64,000 nucleotides of DNA from Citrobacter braakii. GTDB lineage: Bacteria > Pseudomonadota > Gammaproteobacteria > Enterobacterales > Enterobacteriaceae. This document shows, one piece after another, positions 1-9,802 of this stretch. The translations under genes and the position numbers were made by a program. The notes beneath the pieces were generated by a model. The model worked only from the letters and a program-made list of their open reading frames with translations, was not told the origin of the DNA and did no database searches. Positions within the stretch are counted from its first letter, which is position 1. Each line of letters starts with the position of its first letter. Location: the NCBI RefSeq assembly GCF_002075345.1, contig NZ_NAEW01000016.1, positions 1 to 64,000 of the forward strand, in the 5' to 3' direction.

Positions 1-1835
1 GCGTCACGCCAGAGCAGCGCTACCGCAACAATTAGCGCCGCGCACCAGGCCAGATTCGGCCAGCCCGCCGCAAAAATCTGCTGTACAGCGATCTGATAGA
101 TCAGCATCACCAGCATCATCGGCCACAGCAGCCATTTACTGGCATCCAGCTCCCGCCACGCCAGGCGACCCGCGATACTTCGCCAGCCCCAGCTCGATAC
201 CGCCATTAATGCCAGCACGCCAGACAGTACCCACCGATCCTGTTTCAGAACGAGTTGCGATACCGCAACGAGCGCAACAATCCAGAAAACCAAACCACCA
301 GCGAGTAGCGCCCAACTACCCGGCATACAAATGTTGCGCCATAGCCATGCAGCAACCAGCCAACTGAGGCTGAGCACGGCAAAAATCAGCATGACTGAGA
401 GCGCGGTTGTTCCGTTCGCCAGCGCCCATAGCGCGCTCCCCACGGCCAGCACGAGCAGCGCCGTACCGCTATAACTCATGCGTCGTTGCTGTTGTTGCAC
501 GCCCAGCCAGAGGATCCCAAGCCCCTCCAGCGACCAGGCCATCGCCGTCCAACGGGCTGAAAGCGCCAACGGGATAGCAAGAGTGGTAAACGCACCACCG
601 AGCGCCAGGGCGGACAATACCAGAGGTCTCCCCAGAGAAGAGGAACGCCGCAACGCAAACTTTGCTAACACCAGATAGAAACCACCGTAACCCAGCGCAC
701 TAAGCGCCGGACCATAAGCCATATGCCGGGTAATGGCATACTGCATTCCAAAACCGATCAGCGGTGGGGCAAACAGCAGTACGCCGTCAATAATCTGTTT
801 GCCTTTTTCCTGCGCCTGGAGCGACAACGCCACGCTCAGCACGCCAAAAATAATCGTGTTGGCGATCAGGAACAGTTGGCAACTCAGGTAATACTCTGGT
901 CGATAGCCCTCCAGGCCCCACACCCCGCCAACGCCGAAGGTGAACAGCAGGCCAAGCAGATTAAGCTCCCGCCAGTGCTGCCAGATGCTGATGGCGAGAA
1001 TGCCGACCGAGAGCAGAAGATAGAATGAGAAGAGCGCGACATGACTGCCGCCGCCGGTGGAAAGCAGCAGCGGCGCAAGATAACCGCCAAGACTTGCCAG
1101 CATCGCCAGGCTGAGCGCCTTTTGCAGAATAGCCAGCCCCACACTCGCCGCACAAATCACCACCAGCAGCGCAAATGCCAGCGTCATTGGCAGCATTTGC
1201 CAAAGCCGGAACGCGCCAAAGACGGTGAGATAGAGTGCTCCGGTAGCTCCCCCCTGTAATATCAGCGCATAGATCGGTTGCTTATGCCGCAGCCGCCAGC
1301 CCAACGCCAACAGCACAATAGCGAACAGCGCGGCCGCCACCAGACGCAGCTCCAGCGGAAACAGAGAATGTTCGACCGTATAACGCAGCAGGAAAGAAAG
1401 CCCCAAAAACAGGAGCAAAATACCGAGCTTTGCCAACGGGTTACCCTGCATAAACCAGCGCACCAGCGATGACATTACCCCGCCAAAAGCAGAAGGCCGC
1501 TCGACGTCGGGCGTAGATACCGCCGCATTATCCGGCTTCGGCTGTGAAGCCCACGGGTTAACGGGCTCAGGCGGCGGCTCAGTTACAGGCTCCGGCGATA
1601 CGCTGCTCATCGCAGTCGTTGGCGCATCGGCAGGAACAATATCTTTTGCTGCCGTTGGCTCAACGGCGCTGGTCTGCGCCACACCGCGCAGCTCCAGCTC
1701 CTCTACCCGACGGCGCAAGACCATCAGCTCAGAACGTACAGCCGCACTGCGTCTGAATGCCACGATCGCGAGGCCAGGAACCACTACCAGCGCGAAGAAT
1801 AATACAATGCAGCCAAGGGTTAGCAGCTCATCCAT
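1..1835 (-). CDS. DUF2339 domain-containing polytopic membrane protein (C-terminal part cut by window edge)
   Basis: Open frame from an ATG at 1835 running off the left edge, so 611 codons are visible and the C-terminus is missing. An N-terminal hydrophobic segment (about residues 5-25) is followed by a short charged, coiled-coil-like stretch and a Pro/Glu/Ala-rich linker to about residue 95. After that come many closely spaced hydrophobic segments, more than a dozen in the visible part, with short polar loops. This layout is that of DUF2339 proteins, large integral membrane proteins of unknown function. No catalytic motif was recognised. It lies downstream of, and on the same strand as, the amidohydrolase group but is separated from it by a hairpin, so it is probably its own unit. 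It is not part of the E. coli K-12 malZ neighbourhood, which marks this end as accessory. Confidence 0.8.
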   Translation of the reverse strand, partial: MDELLTLGCIVLFFALVVVPGLAIVAFRRSAAVRSELMVLRRRVEELELRGVAQTSAVEPTAAKDIVPADAPTTAMSSVSPEPVTEPPPEPVNPWASQPKPDNAAVSTPDVERPSAFGGVMSSLVRWFMQGNPLAKLGILLLFLGLSFLLRYTVEHSLFPLELRLVAAALFAIVLLALGWRLRHKQPIYALILQGGATGALYLTVFGAFRLWQMLPMTLAFALLVVICAASVGLAILQKALSLAMLASLGGYLAPLLLSTGGGSHVALFSFYLLLSVGILAISIWQHWRELNLLGLLFTFGVGGVWGLEGYRPEYYLSCQLFLIANTIIFGVLSVALSLQAQEKGKQIIDGVLLFAPPLIGFGMQYAITRHMAYGPALSALGYGGFYLVLAKFALRRSSSLGRPLVLSALALGGAFTTLAIPLALSARWTAMAWSLEGLGILWLGVQQQQRRMSYSGTALLVLAVGSALWALANGTTALSVMLIFAVLSLSWLVAAWLWRNICMPGSWALLAGGLVFWIVALVAVSQLVLKQDRWVLSGVLALMAVSSWGWRSIAGRLAWRELDASKWLLWPMMLVMLIYQIAVQQIFAAGWPNLAWCAALIVAVALLWRD

Positions 1836-1935
1836 GTTTCCACCTTCACTGTATAAAGACAGACCAGAATGACACAAATTGTTGCAGTTGCGCCATATCG
1901 GTTAACACGATGAACCGCTTTTCAGAATAGACAAT

Positions 1936-1961
1936 CAGCCCCTGGGTTTGGCCAGGGGCTG
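1936..1961 (-). terminator. Hairpin terminator after the amidohydrolase gene
   Basis: Perfect 10-bp stem CAGCCCCTGG/CCAGGGGCTG around a 6-nt loop, 10 nt past the amidohydrolase stop codon. In the minus direction it is followed by ATTGTCTATTCT, only moderately T-rich, so termination may be partial. Confidence 0.6.
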
Positions 1962-1971
1962 TGATCAGGGA

Positions 1972-3840
1972 TTAAAACGCGAAGCAGGAGCAGCCAAGCG
2001 CGCCCCAGAAAGCCCGGTCATCTGACACCGGAATTGCCGATTTACGCGCTATATCATGCTGATGACCGTGTACGCCGCAGCTGCCGCAGCACTGGTGCAT
2101 CTGCACCATTGCGCCAATTTTCGCCGCAGCAGGCGGCGCTGAGCGATAGTGCCCCGGCACTTTTACCACCGGCGACCAGTCAGGTACAACCGGGATGACC
2201 GGCGGCGCCAGCGGAGTGAAATGCCCGGCCGCATACACCACTTTGCCATCGACAATGGTCATCACCGACTCTATGCCTTTGATCTCCTCTTCCGGCACAC
2301 TGAAGTAATCTTTAGACAGCACCACCAGGTCGGCCAGTTGGTCTTTCTCGATGCGCCCTTTCTTACCCTGTTCGCTGGAGAACCAGGCGCTACCGGCCGT
2401 CCACAGTTCCAGCGCCACATCGCGCGGCAGGCGATTGTTATCATCGTACATCGCCATCCCTCCCACAGTACGGCCCGAAACCAGCCAGTAGAGCGCTGTC
2501 CACGGGTTGTAGCTGGCCACGCGGGTGGCATCAGTCCCCAGCCCTACCGGAACTTCAGCCGCCAGCATTTTCGCCACCGGCGGGGTATGTTTGACCGCAT
2601 CTTTGCCGTAGCGATCGACAAAATATTCGCCCTGGAACGCCATACGGTGCTGAACAGCGATCCCGCCCCCCAGCACTTTTACGCGCTCGATATTCCGTTC
2701 GGTAATCGTTTCAGCGTGATCGAAGAACCAGTGCAGGCCATTGAACGGGATATCGCGATTCACCTTCTCGAATACGTCGAGCATTCGGCTGATGGATTCA
2801 TCGTAGGTGGCGTGCAGGCGGAACGGCCAGCGGTGCTCCACGAGGTGGCGCACCACGCGCTCCAGCTCATCTTCCATACCTTCCGGCAGATCCGGGCGTG
2901 GCTGGAGGAAGTCTTCAAAATCCGCGGCCGAGAAGACCAACATTTCCCCTGCCCCATTGGCACGGTAGAAGTCGGTCCCCTGCCCTGGTTTGAGCATATC
3001 GGTCCAGCGTTCAAAGTCTTCCAGTTCCTGCTGCGGACGCTGGGTAAACAAGTTGTAGGCGATGCGCACCGTCATCTGTTTGTTGGCGTGTAACTGCTCA
3101 ATTATCTCGTAATCTTCCGGGTAGTTCTGAAAACCACCGCCTGCATCGATGGCGCTGGTCATCCCTAGACGATTCAGCTCGCGCATAAACTGCCGGGTCG
3201 AGTTGACCTGCATTTCCAGCGGCAGTTTTGGTCCTTTTGCCAGCGTCGAATAAAGGATCATGGCGTTGGGTTTGGCGATCAGCATCCCGGTTGGGTTACC
3301 GTTGCTATCACGCACAATCTCACCACCCGCCGGGTCCGGCGTCGCTTTGGTGTAGCCGACTGCTTTCAATGCGGCACGGTTCAGCAAAGCTCTGTCGTAG
3401 AGGTGCAGAACAAAAACTGGGGTATCCGGGGCAGCTTCATTCAGTTCTTCGAGGGTTGGCATGCGACGTTCGGCAAACTGGAATTCGCTCCAGCCGCCCA
3501 CCACGCGCACCCATTGCGGCGATGGCGTTCTGTCAGCCTGCTCTTTGAGCATGCGCAGCGCGTCCGCCAGCGACGGTACGCCTTCCCAACGCAATTCCAG
3601 GTTGTAATTCAGACCGCCGCGAATGAGGTGCAGGTGCGAATCGTTCAGGCCCGGGATCACCGTATGCCCTTGCAGATCGACAACCTGCGTCCCGTCGGTG
3701 GCAAAACTCATGATGCGATCGTGGCTACCGGTCGCCAGGATCTTACCATTGGCGATCGCCACCGCCTCGACCTGCGGGTTTTGTCTTTCGAGAGTATGAA
3801 TTTTTCCGTGAGTCAGAATCAGTGTGGCAGTTTGAGACAT
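1972..3840 (-). CDS. YtcJ-type metal-dependent amidohydrolase with Cys/His-rich tail
   Basis: A 622-residue protein of the amidohydrolase superfamily (Amidohydro_3/YtcJ type). It has a beta-sandwich start, the metal-binding HxH motif at His69-Leu-His71 after the VIPGLNDS strand, a central TIM-barrel and a late GLGTDA motif carrying the usual barrel Asp. Such enzymes hydrolyse C-N bonds of amides or cyclic amides in the cytoplasm; the substrate cannot be read from sequence. The start is supported by GGAG 6 nt before the ATG. It is the last gene of a three-gene minus-strand group. An oddity is the C-terminal extension, about residues 578-622: it has a Cys-Cys-x-x-Cys cluster at 584-588, His591/593/595, and a terminal Cys-Ser-Cys at 617-619, suggesting an extra metal site. 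Confidence 0.85.
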   Translation of the reverse strand: MSQTATLILTHGKIHTLERQNPQVEAVAIANGKILATGSHDRIMSFATDGTQVVDLQGHTVIPGLNDSHLHLIRGGLNYNLELRWEGVPSLADALRMLKEQADRTPSPQWVRVVGGWSEFQFAERRMPTLEELNEAAPDTPVFVLHLYDRALLNRAALKAVGYTKATPDPAGGEIVRDSNGNPTGMLIAKPNAMILYSTLAKGPKLPLEMQVNSTRQFMRELNRLGMTSAIDAGGGFQNYPEDYEIIEQLHANKQMTVRIAYNLFTQRPQQELEDFERWTDMLKPGQGTDFYRANGAGEMLVFSAADFEDFLQPRPDLPEGMEDELERVVRHLVEHRWPFRLHATYDESISRMLDVFEKVNRDIPFNGLHWFFDHAETITERNIERVKVLGGGIAVQHRMAFQGEYFVDRYGKDAVKHTPPVAKMLAAEVPVGLGTDATRVASYNPWTALYWLVSGRTVGGMAMYDDNNRLPRDVALELWTAGSAWFSSEQGKKGRIEKDQLADLVVLSKDYFSVPEEEIKGIESVMTIVDGKVVYAAGHFTPLAPPVIPVVPDWSPVVKVPGHYRSAPPAAAKIGAMVQMHQCCGSCGVHGHQHDIARKSAIPVSDDRAFWGALGCSCFAF

Positions 3841-3861
3841 AACAATCTCCTGAGAAACCGG

Positions 3862-4407
3862 TCAGGCTTTTTTCAGCCATCCGGCAAACAGACGGGTTAC
3901 GATGGGCATCCAGAACCAGACCACCAGCGCAACCACACAGGCATCATTGATCAGATGCAGGAGTAACGAGCCCTTCATGGCAGGCAGCACAATGCCGGTC
4001 AACCACGGCACCAGATTGGTGCTGGGAAAAATCACCAGCAGGGTTATCAGAAACTGTTTCCAGCGCCTGGGCTGACGTACATGGGGCGCGGGCGGCGTAA
4101 ACCAGAACGCTGCTTCGGTGCGGATTTCGGTTTTATCCCCCTCCGCCAGCAGCGGGGCAATCTCTTCGACCAGCACGCGGCGCGTATCGGACTGGGTCCA
4201 GTTATACAGATGCTCAAGCGTGTCGAAGCGGATAATGATGTTCCACAAGTTGTTGCCATCTGCAGGACGAATCACATTCGCCCCCAGATGACCGGGAAAC
4301 TCGGCCGCCACCGGCATGATTTTCCCCAGCCACTGCTCATACCGCTGCGCTTGTTCAGGCAGCAGGGTGTGGGAAATCACCAACGTCACATGTTTGTTCT
4401 GCGCCAT
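3862..4407 (-). CDS. ABM-domain protein with two C-terminal membrane segments
   Basis: 181 residues. Residues about 1-105 read as a dimeric alpha-beta barrel of the antibiotic biosynthesis monooxygenase (ABM) type: an opening beta strand, an EQWLGKI helix, then strands ending in the FWF stretch. The C-terminal third carries two hydrophobic segments (about 118-140 and 148-172) and a basic tail, so the ABM domain is tethered to the inner membrane on the cytoplasmic side. ABM domains catalyse cofactor-free oxygenations or bind small ligands; the ligand is unknown here. AAGGA lies 7 nt before the ATG. Only 21 nt separate it from the amidohydrolase, so the two are very likely co-transcribed with the hydrolase gene upstream. 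Confidence 0.78.
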   Translation of the reverse strand: MAQNKHVTLVISHTLLPEQAQRYEQWLGKIMPVAAEFPGHLGANVIRPADGNNLWNIIIRFDTLEHLYNWTQSDTRRVLVEEIAPLLAEGDKTEIRTEAAFWFTPPAPHVRQPRRWKQFLITLLVIFPSTNLVPWLTGIVLPAMKGSLLLHLINDACVVALVVWFWMPIVTRLFAGWLKKA

Positions 4408-4581
4408 AAAGGGTTCCTTGTTGAGAGGAAACAGGCCCGCTTAGGCCACGGAAGCAATACACAAAATCATTCATGGCGCATCGAAACGGCAAGATTGTGT
4501 ATCCCCGGAGGCTGACAAAAGTTAGTGACCGGGGTTCGCAAACGAAGCCCACAAAGAGGCAACATGAAGGATGAGGTGTAT

Positions 4582-5223
4582 TTAGGCTTTACGTTCCGGC
4601 GCGCCATGCACCATGGTGTAGGCGTAATCCACGCCCATACCGTAGGCGCCGCTGTGCTCACGTACCAGATCCATGACGGCGTCGTAGGTTTCTTTGCGGG
4701 ACCAGTCGCGCTGGTACTCGAGAAGAACCTGTTGCCAGGTCACAGGTACGGCACCCGCCTGTACCATGCGGTCGATAGAACGCTCATGGGCATCCACGGA
4801 TGTGCCGCCGGAAGTGTCAGTTACCACATAAACTTCGTAACCCGCTTCCAGCGCCATCAGCGCCGGGAAAGTCAGGCATACTTCGGTCCACAGCGCGGAG
4901 ATAATCAATTTTTTACGCCCGGTCGCTTCCACGGCTTTCACAAACGCCGCATCTTCCCAGGAGTTCATCGAGGTGCGTTCAATTGGTTTAACATCAGGAT
5001 GAACCGCTAACAATTCCGGCCAGATATAACCGCTAAAACTTTTCGTTTCCACAGAAGTATAAATCACCGGAACATTGAATATTTTCCCGGCCTTCGCTAA
5101 TGCCACGGTATTATTTTTCAAAGTCTGGCGGTCAATATTCGCCACACCAAATGACATTTGCGGCTGATGATCAATAAAAATAAGCGTTGAGTTTTGAGGG
5201 TCAATCAGTTCCCGAATAGACAT
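4582..5223 (-). CDS. Isochorismatase-family (YcaC-like) cysteine hydrolase
   Basis: 213 residues, the usual size of single-domain isochorismatase-like hydrolases. Asp18 sits in the opening IFIDHQ motif, and Cys116 in the WTEVCLTFPAL motif is preceded by the non-prolyl/cis-peptide region typical of the family; both belong to the Asp-Lys-Cys catalytic set. The family cleaves amide, imide or vinyl-ether bonds in the cytoplasm. The closest pattern I know is E. coli YcaC, whose physiological substrate is unsettled. A GAAGG sequence precedes the ATG. It is the promoter-proximal gene of the accessory enzyme group and is transcribed divergently from the LysR gene at 5497, which probably controls it. 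Confidence 0.85.
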   Translation of the reverse strand: MSIRELIDPQNSTLIFIDHQPQMSFGVANIDRQTLKNNTVALAKAGKIFNVPVIYTSVETKSFSGYIWPELLAVHPDVKPIERTSMNSWEDAAFVKAVEATGRKKLIISALWTEVCLTFPALMALEAGYEVYVVTDTSGGTSVDAHERSIDRMVQAGAVPVTWQQVLLEYQRDWSRKETYDAVMDLVREHSGAYGMGVDYAYTMVHGAPERKA

Positions 5224-5496
5224 AGCACACCTTCTTAATCAATAAGTTAAAAGGCAACGGTCTGTATCTGCCGTCAGCAGCAGGATCCTGAATCAGAAAG
5301 CTTGTTGAGTATAGCGGGAAATTTCTAACGAGTTATTAAAGAAAACTTACCATCCAGTGAAACTATTAATTTTGTGTTGCGTTATATCCTAAACAACATC
5401 AAAAAAATGCGCATGACTCATCTAATTTATTCACTGGCATTGTTTTTCTCCATTCGGTACAACAGAGGGGTTTAATTTTCAGGATATTTTCTGCTT
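5224..5496. promoter_or_regulatory. Divergent promoter region, hydrolase group and LysR gene
   Basis: 273 nt without a convincing gene, AT-rich over about 5310-5480. The divergent layout predicts both promoters and the LysR operator here. I cannot defend one particular T-N11-A site among several possibilities. Confidence 0.5.
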
Positions 5497-6399
5497 ATGC
5501 GCATCAATCTGGATGTTTTGCTAATTCTCGACGCACTCGATAAACAGGGTTCATTTGCCGCGGCGGCCGAATCGCTGTTTAAAACCCCTGCAGCACTCAG
5601 CTATATGATTCAAAAGCTGGAAAGTGATTTGAATATCGAGTTGCTTGACCGTTCCGGTCACCGGGCAAAATTTACCGACACCGGTCAGATGATGCTGGAA
5701 AAGGGACGTTTGCTGCTGAGTGCGGCAAAAGATCTCGAAAAGCAGGCGGTGCAGCTGAGTTCAGGCTGGGAAAAAGAGCTGGCGATTGCGCTGGACGACT
5801 CCTTCCCTTTCGCCTCGCTGTTGCCCATTATCGATGAATTTCACGCGCTGAATAAGCAAACCCGCCTTAACTTCACCCACCATACGCTGGCGGGCTCCTG
5901 GGAGGAACTGACGCATAATGGAGCAGATATTATTTTGGGGGCGATTAATGAACCGCCTACGTCAGCGGCCTGGTCCTACAAAATGCTTGGCACGCTGGAC
6001 AATGTGTTTGTCGTTGCGCCTGAGCATCCGCTGGCCGCAGCACCGGATGGCCTGACTAACGAACAGCTGTGCCTGCACCGGGCGATTGTCATTAGCGACA
6101 GCGCCCGCTTTTGTCATCCGTTACAAACCAATCTGATGGAGGAGCAGGCGCAGATTCGCGTTGATGATTTCCACAGTAAGGTGATGCTACTGCGGGCCGG
6201 CTTGGGCTGCGGATTTCTCCCCCGCCATATTGCTAACCCGTGGCTTGCCACGGGCGAGCTGGTGGAAAAAACGGTCATCTCATTTCGCCAAAAAGACGTG
6301 GCCTATATGGCCTGGCGCAATAACCGCGATGGACTGGCGCAGCGCTGGTGGCGGGAAACGCTGCTGGCAAGCCCGGATGTTACGCACTTATATCAATGA
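5497..6399 (+). CDS. LysR-family transcriptional regulator
   Basis: 300 residues, typical LysR length. A winged helix-turn-helix fills residues about 1-60 ([25 protein letters not shown] is the usual LysR opening, followed by the recognition helix [12 protein letters not shown]). A substrate-binding domain of two alpha/beta lobes runs from about 90 to 290. It resembles YhaJ/DmlR-type regulators but I do not assign a name. Divergence from the isochorismatase-ABM-amidohydrolase group makes it the likely regulator of that group; the effector is probably the substrate of those enzymes, which is inference. Its stop codon overlaps the 3' end of malZ by 7 nt in convergent orientation. Confidence 0.88.
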   Translation: MRINLDVLLILDALDKQGSFAAAAESLFKTPAALSYMIQKLESDLNIELLDRSGHRAKFTDTGQMMLEKGRLLLSAAKDLEKQAVQLSSGWEKELAIALDDSFPFASLLPIIDEFHALNKQTRLNFTHHTLAGSWEELTHNGADIILGAINEPPTSAAWSYKMLGTLDNVFVVAPEHPLAAAPDGLTNEQLCLHRAIVISDSARFCHPLQTNLMEEQAQIRVDDFHSKVMLLRAGLGCGFLPRHIANPWLATGELVEKTVISFRQKDVAYMAWRNNRDGLAQRWWRETLLASPDVTHLYQ

Positions 6400-8210
6400 C
6401 CCATCCACACCGAGGCGGAAATCGCCGGCAGCGTCAGGATATCCTCGGCAAGCACGCCTTTGCCCTCCTGGTGCTGCCATTGGCTGACGCTCAGTAATGG
6501 CGAGGCTGGCAGGACCACTTCACAGGCGTGGCCACGGTTAATCGCCACCAATACGCGCTGGCGGTTTAGCACGCGTACAAACACCACCACGTTATCCTCG
6601 GCGTAAATCACCTGACAACCACCATGGCGCAGCGCCTGGCTCTGGTGGCGTAATGTTGCCAGCCGCTGATACAACGCCAGCAGGTTAGCGTCCTGTTTTT
6701 CAGGCTGCCACGGGAATGGTTTGCGACAAAACGGATCGTTGTTCCCATCCAATCCCACTTCGTCACCGTAGTAAATACAGGGCACGCCAGGCCAGGTAAA
6801 CAGCCACACCACCGCCAACGGTAAACGTGCGACGTCTTTACCGAGCAGAGATTTAAAACGGGCGGTATCGTGGCTGTCGAGCTGGTTGAACATCCGCAAC
6901 TGCTGCTGATGCGACAAACCCGCGCGATAGTTATCCATCCACGCCATACAGGTCTGGGCGTCAATGAATTGCGGATCGTATGAAATATCGGTATTGGCGA
7001 GAAATCCCCATATCGGAAAGGTAAAACCGCGATAGTTCATGGCGGCATCTTCCGCGTCGGCCTGCAACCATTGGCGCGCGTCGCCAAAATGCTCGCCCAC
7101 CACATACGCCTCTGACTGGGTCTCTTTCGCCGCCTGCGTAATTCCGGCCACGTGCTGCAGGTTGTTGTGCGCACCACCGGCCTCTCCCAGCATATGCACC
7201 ACGTCAAGACGCCAGCCGTCCATACTCCACGGCGCTTTCAGCCAGTGGCGAACGATGCTGTCTTCGCCGCGATAAATTTCATTCACCAGGCTTTCAGAGG
7301 AAAAGTCCAGCTTGGGCAGGCTGGAATACCCCAGCCAGTCGAGCGCGACGCCGTCGGCTGAGAAATGATACCAGTCGCGCCAGGGGGATTGCGGATTATG
7401 GCACGCGCCATCCGTTCCCCGATTATGTCGGTCAAACCAGGCGTGTGAATCGCCGCTATGGTTAAAAACACCGTCGAGAATCAGGCGCATCCCCTGCTGT
7501 TGGGTGGTGTGACGCAGGCGCAGCAGCGCCCTGTCGCCGCCAAACTGCGGATCAACATGACGGTAATCTTCGGTATCGTATTTATGCACGCTCGGCGCGG
7601 TAAATACCGGATTCAGGTACAGCGCCGTGACGCCTAACGTTTTCAGATACGGCAGCTTTTCGCTGATGCCGTCCAAATCGCCGCCATAAAACGTGGAGCC
7701 ACCGGCCTGGGCCGTAAGCGGTTCATCCCACTCGCGCCGCACAATATCGTGTCCGGCAGCGTGGTGGTAATAGACGTTATCCTGAGTCGCTTCACGCGAC
7801 TGGCTGCGGGCAAAACGGTCCGGGAAAATTTGGTAAAAAATCTGATCGGCGACCCACTGCGGACCGTTATCCGGCACATCAACAGCAAACTGCTCCAGAC
7901 GCGCAGGCGGAAAACGGCTGAATCCCTGCGGGGTGAACCACAACTGACGATCGAGCCAAAGTAATTTAAAACTATAGCGTCGACGAGGCTGTCCGCTGGA
8001 GAGATCGATCGCCGCTCTCCACGCGGTCACGCCCGGCTGCGGCTGGCTGCGTTGCTTGTGCATACCCAGCGAAATCTCTTCGTTATCGTTTTCTGCGCGT
8101 AGCGTCACCCGCTGGGGTGGATTTTCCCCCGCCAGCCATAATGTAATCGTCAGTTGATCTTTGTTTTGCTTAACAAATGGGGCAACCGGAAGGTGCCAGG
8201 CGTTCAACAT
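6393..8210 (-). CDS. malZ: Maltodextrin glucosidase MalZ
   Basis: 605 residues, the same length as E. coli MalZ and nearly identical along most of it. A GH13 family alpha-glucosidase of the cytoplasm that removes glucose from the reducing end of maltodextrins (maltotriose and longer). An N-terminal beta domain (about 1-120) precedes the TIM-barrel, with GH13 regions [22 protein letters not shown] (nucleophile Asp), VVGEHF (acid/base Glu) and [11 protein letters not shown]. The ATG at 8210 is chosen over the in-frame GTG one codon upstream because it gives the E. coli N-terminus MLNAWHLPV. Two MalT-like boxes lie upstream, so it probably belongs to the maltose regulon although it stands alone. 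Confidence 0.97.
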   Translation of the reverse strand: MLNAWHLPVAPFVKQNKDQLTITLWLAGENPPQRVTLRAENDNEEISLGMHKQRSQPQPGVTAWRAAIDLSSGQPRRRYSFKLLWLDRQLWFTPQGFSRFPPARLEQFAVDVPDNGPQWVADQIFYQIFPDRFARSQSREATQDNVYYHHAAGHDIVRREWDEPLTAQAGGSTFYGGDLDGISEKLPYLKTLGVTALYLNPVFTAPSVHKYDTEDYRHVDPQFGGDRALLRLRHTTQQQGMRLILDGVFNHSGDSHAWFDRHNRGTDGACHNPQSPWRDWYHFSADGVALDWLGYSSLPKLDFSSESLVNEIYRGEDSIVRHWLKAPWSMDGWRLDVVHMLGEAGGAHNNLQHVAGITQAAKETQSEAYVVGEHFGDARQWLQADAEDAAMNYRGFTFPIWGFLANTDISYDPQFIDAQTCMAWMDNYRAGLSHQQQLRMFNQLDSHDTARFKSLLGKDVARLPLAVVWLFTWPGVPCIYYGDEVGLDGNNDPFCRKPFPWQPEKQDANLLALYQRLATLRHQSQALRHGGCQVIYAEDNVVVFVRVLNRQRVLVAINRGHACEVVLPASPLLSVSQWQHQEGKGVLAEDILTLPAISASVWMGH

Positions 8211-8287
8211 CACGTATCCCCTTTGATGATAATGACGTCACCTTGCCATAGCGAAGTGCAGGATCACTCATCATCTTAACGATTATT

Positions 8288-8311
8288 GGGGGAGGAGTGC
8301 GGGGGAGGAGA
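8288..8311 (+). promoter_or_regulatory. Tandem MalT boxes upstream of malZ
   Basis: Two direct copies of GGGGGAGGAG at 8288-8297 and 8301-8310 match the MalT core GGGGA(G/T)GAGG closely. They lie about 80-100 bp before the malZ start, between the proY terminator and malZ. Known biology: MalT activates malZ in E. coli. Confidence 0.7.
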
Positions 8312-8314
8312 AAA

Positions 8315-8343
8315 TTGCCGGGTAACATTAAGCTACCCGGCAA
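8315..8343 (-). terminator. proY terminator
   Basis: Perfect 10-bp stem TTGCCGGGTA/TACCCGGCAA with a 9-nt loop, just past the proY stop. In the minus direction it is followed by TTTTCTCC, a factor-independent terminator form. Confidence 0.75.
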
Positions 8344-8348
8344 AAATA

Positions 8349-9722
8349 TTACTGCGCTTCAGCCAGTTGGCGCTCGCGACGGCGCTTGAAAACCCAGCCG
8401 GCAAGCAGCAGGATAATCCACGCAAAACCGACGTATAGCGAAATGCGGGTATCCGGATGATAGCCGATAAGCGCGATGATAAAGACCAGGAAAATCAGGC
8501 CAATGACGGTCGTCACAACCCCACCCGGCACTTTAAATTTCAGCGCCTTAACCTCTTCCGGCGGCAGACGACGACGGAAGGCAATTTGTGACAGCAGGAT
8601 CATAATCCACACCCATACCGTTGCGAAGGTCGCCAGAGAGGCGATCACCAGGAAGACGTTTTCCGGCATGATGTAGTTTAGATACACCGCAAACAGCAGC
8701 GCGATGGTCATCACCATCACCGTCACCCATGGCACGCCACGACGCGACGTCTTGGCGAACATTTTCGGCGCGCTGCCCTGCTCCGCCATACCGTGCAGCA
8801 TACGCCCCACGCCAAAGACGTCAGAGTTGATGGCCGACAGCGACGCGGTCAGGACTACGAAGTTGAGGATCCCGGCGGCAAAGGTAATCCCCATATGCTG
8901 GAACGTCAGAACGAACGGGCTACCGTCAGTGCCGACCTGGTTCCACGGGTAAATAGACATGATGACGAACAGCGTCCCCACGTAAAACACGAGGATACGC
9001 ATCGGTACGGAATTGATGGCGCGCGGAATAGATTTTTCCGGGTCTTTGGCTTCGCCAGCGGTAATCCCGATAATCTCAATCCCGCCGTAGGCGAACATCA
9101 CCATTTGTAGCGACATCACCATGCCGAGCCAGCCGTTGCTGAAGAAACCGCCGTTGCTCCACAGATTATGGATACCGGTAGGCTGTCCGCCGTTACCAAT
9201 CCCCCAAATGATGATGCCAAAACCGGCGACAATCATGATGATAATGGTGGCGACTTTAAAGAACGAGAACCAAAATTCCAGCTCGCCAAACACCTTCACG
9301 CTCATCAGGTTGATGGCGCAGATAATCAATACCACGCTGAGTACCCAAATCCAGTGCGGTACGGCCGGGAACCAGACGCCCATGTAAATACCAAAGGCAG
9401 TCACATCGGCAATGGCGACAATCAGGATTTCAAAACAGTAGGTCCAGCCGGTTATGTAGCCTGCCAGCGGTCCGAGGTTTTCCTGCGCATAGCGCGAGAA
9501 GGAGCTGGCAGCAGGGTTATGAACGGACATTTCGCCCAGCGCGCGCATAATGATATACGCCGCTACGCCGCCGATAATATAGGCCAGCAACACGCTTGGC
9601 CCCGCCATTTTGATGGCATCGGCCGAGCCGTAGAACAGCCCGGTACCAATTGCTGAACCTAATGCCATAAAGCGAATGTGCCGGGTGCTCAGCCCACGCT
9701 TTAGCTTGTTATTACTTTCCAT
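8349..9722 (-). CDS. proY: Proline-specific permease ProY (APC family)
   Basis: 457 residues with twelve predicted membrane segments and the amino-acid permease opening [20 protein letters not shown]. It belongs to the amino acid-polyamine-organocation superfamily and the AAT group with aroP, pheP and lysP. The assigned role is proton-coupled proline uptake across the inner membrane; in Salmonella and E. coli proY is nearly silent in normal growth, so its native role is not fully settled. It sits between brnQ and malZ exactly as in E. coli. A strong terminator lies between brnQ and proY (9751-9782), so it is probably transcribed from its own promoter or by read-through. Confidence 0.93.
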   Translation of the reverse strand: MESNNKLKRGLSTRHIRFMALGSAIGTGLFYGSADAIKMAGPSVLLAYIIGGVAAYIIMRALGEMSVHNPAASSFSRYAQENLGPLAGYITGWTYCFEILIVAIADVTAFGIYMGVWFPAVPHWIWVLSVVLIICAINLMSVKVFGELEFWFSFFKVATIIIMIVAGFGIIIWGIGNGGQPTGIHNLWSNGGFFSNGWLGMVMSLQMVMFAYGGIEIIGITAGEAKDPEKSIPRAINSVPMRILVFYVGTLFVIMSIYPWNQVGTDGSPFVLTFQHMGITFAAGILNFVVLTASLSAINSDVFGVGRMLHGMAEQGSAPKMFAKTSRRGVPWVTVMVMTIALLFAVYLNYIMPENVFLVIASLATFATVWVWIMILLSQIAFRRRLPPEEVKALKFKVPGGVVTTVIGLIFLVFIIALIGYHPDTRISLYVGFAWIILLLAGWVFKRRRERQLAEAQ

Positions 9723-9750
9723 CGATTCCTAACCTGTTAACACAATAAAA

Positions 9751-9782
9751 AACCACGGGGCCATGTTAATAGCCCCGTGGTT
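9751..9782 (-). terminator. brnQ terminator
   Basis: 11-bp stem AACCACGGGGC/GCCCCGTGGTT with a 10-nt loop. On the minus strand it is followed by TTTTTATTGTG. A strong factor-independent terminator separating brnQ from proY. Confidence 0.85.
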
Positions 9783-9802
9783 AAAACTTATTGTCAGTGA
9801 TA

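Noticed and set aside
2149-3093. 314-codon plus-strand frame opposite the amidohydrolase
   Set aside because: Arg/His/Gln-rich antisense shadow; the sense gene has clear catalytic motifs.
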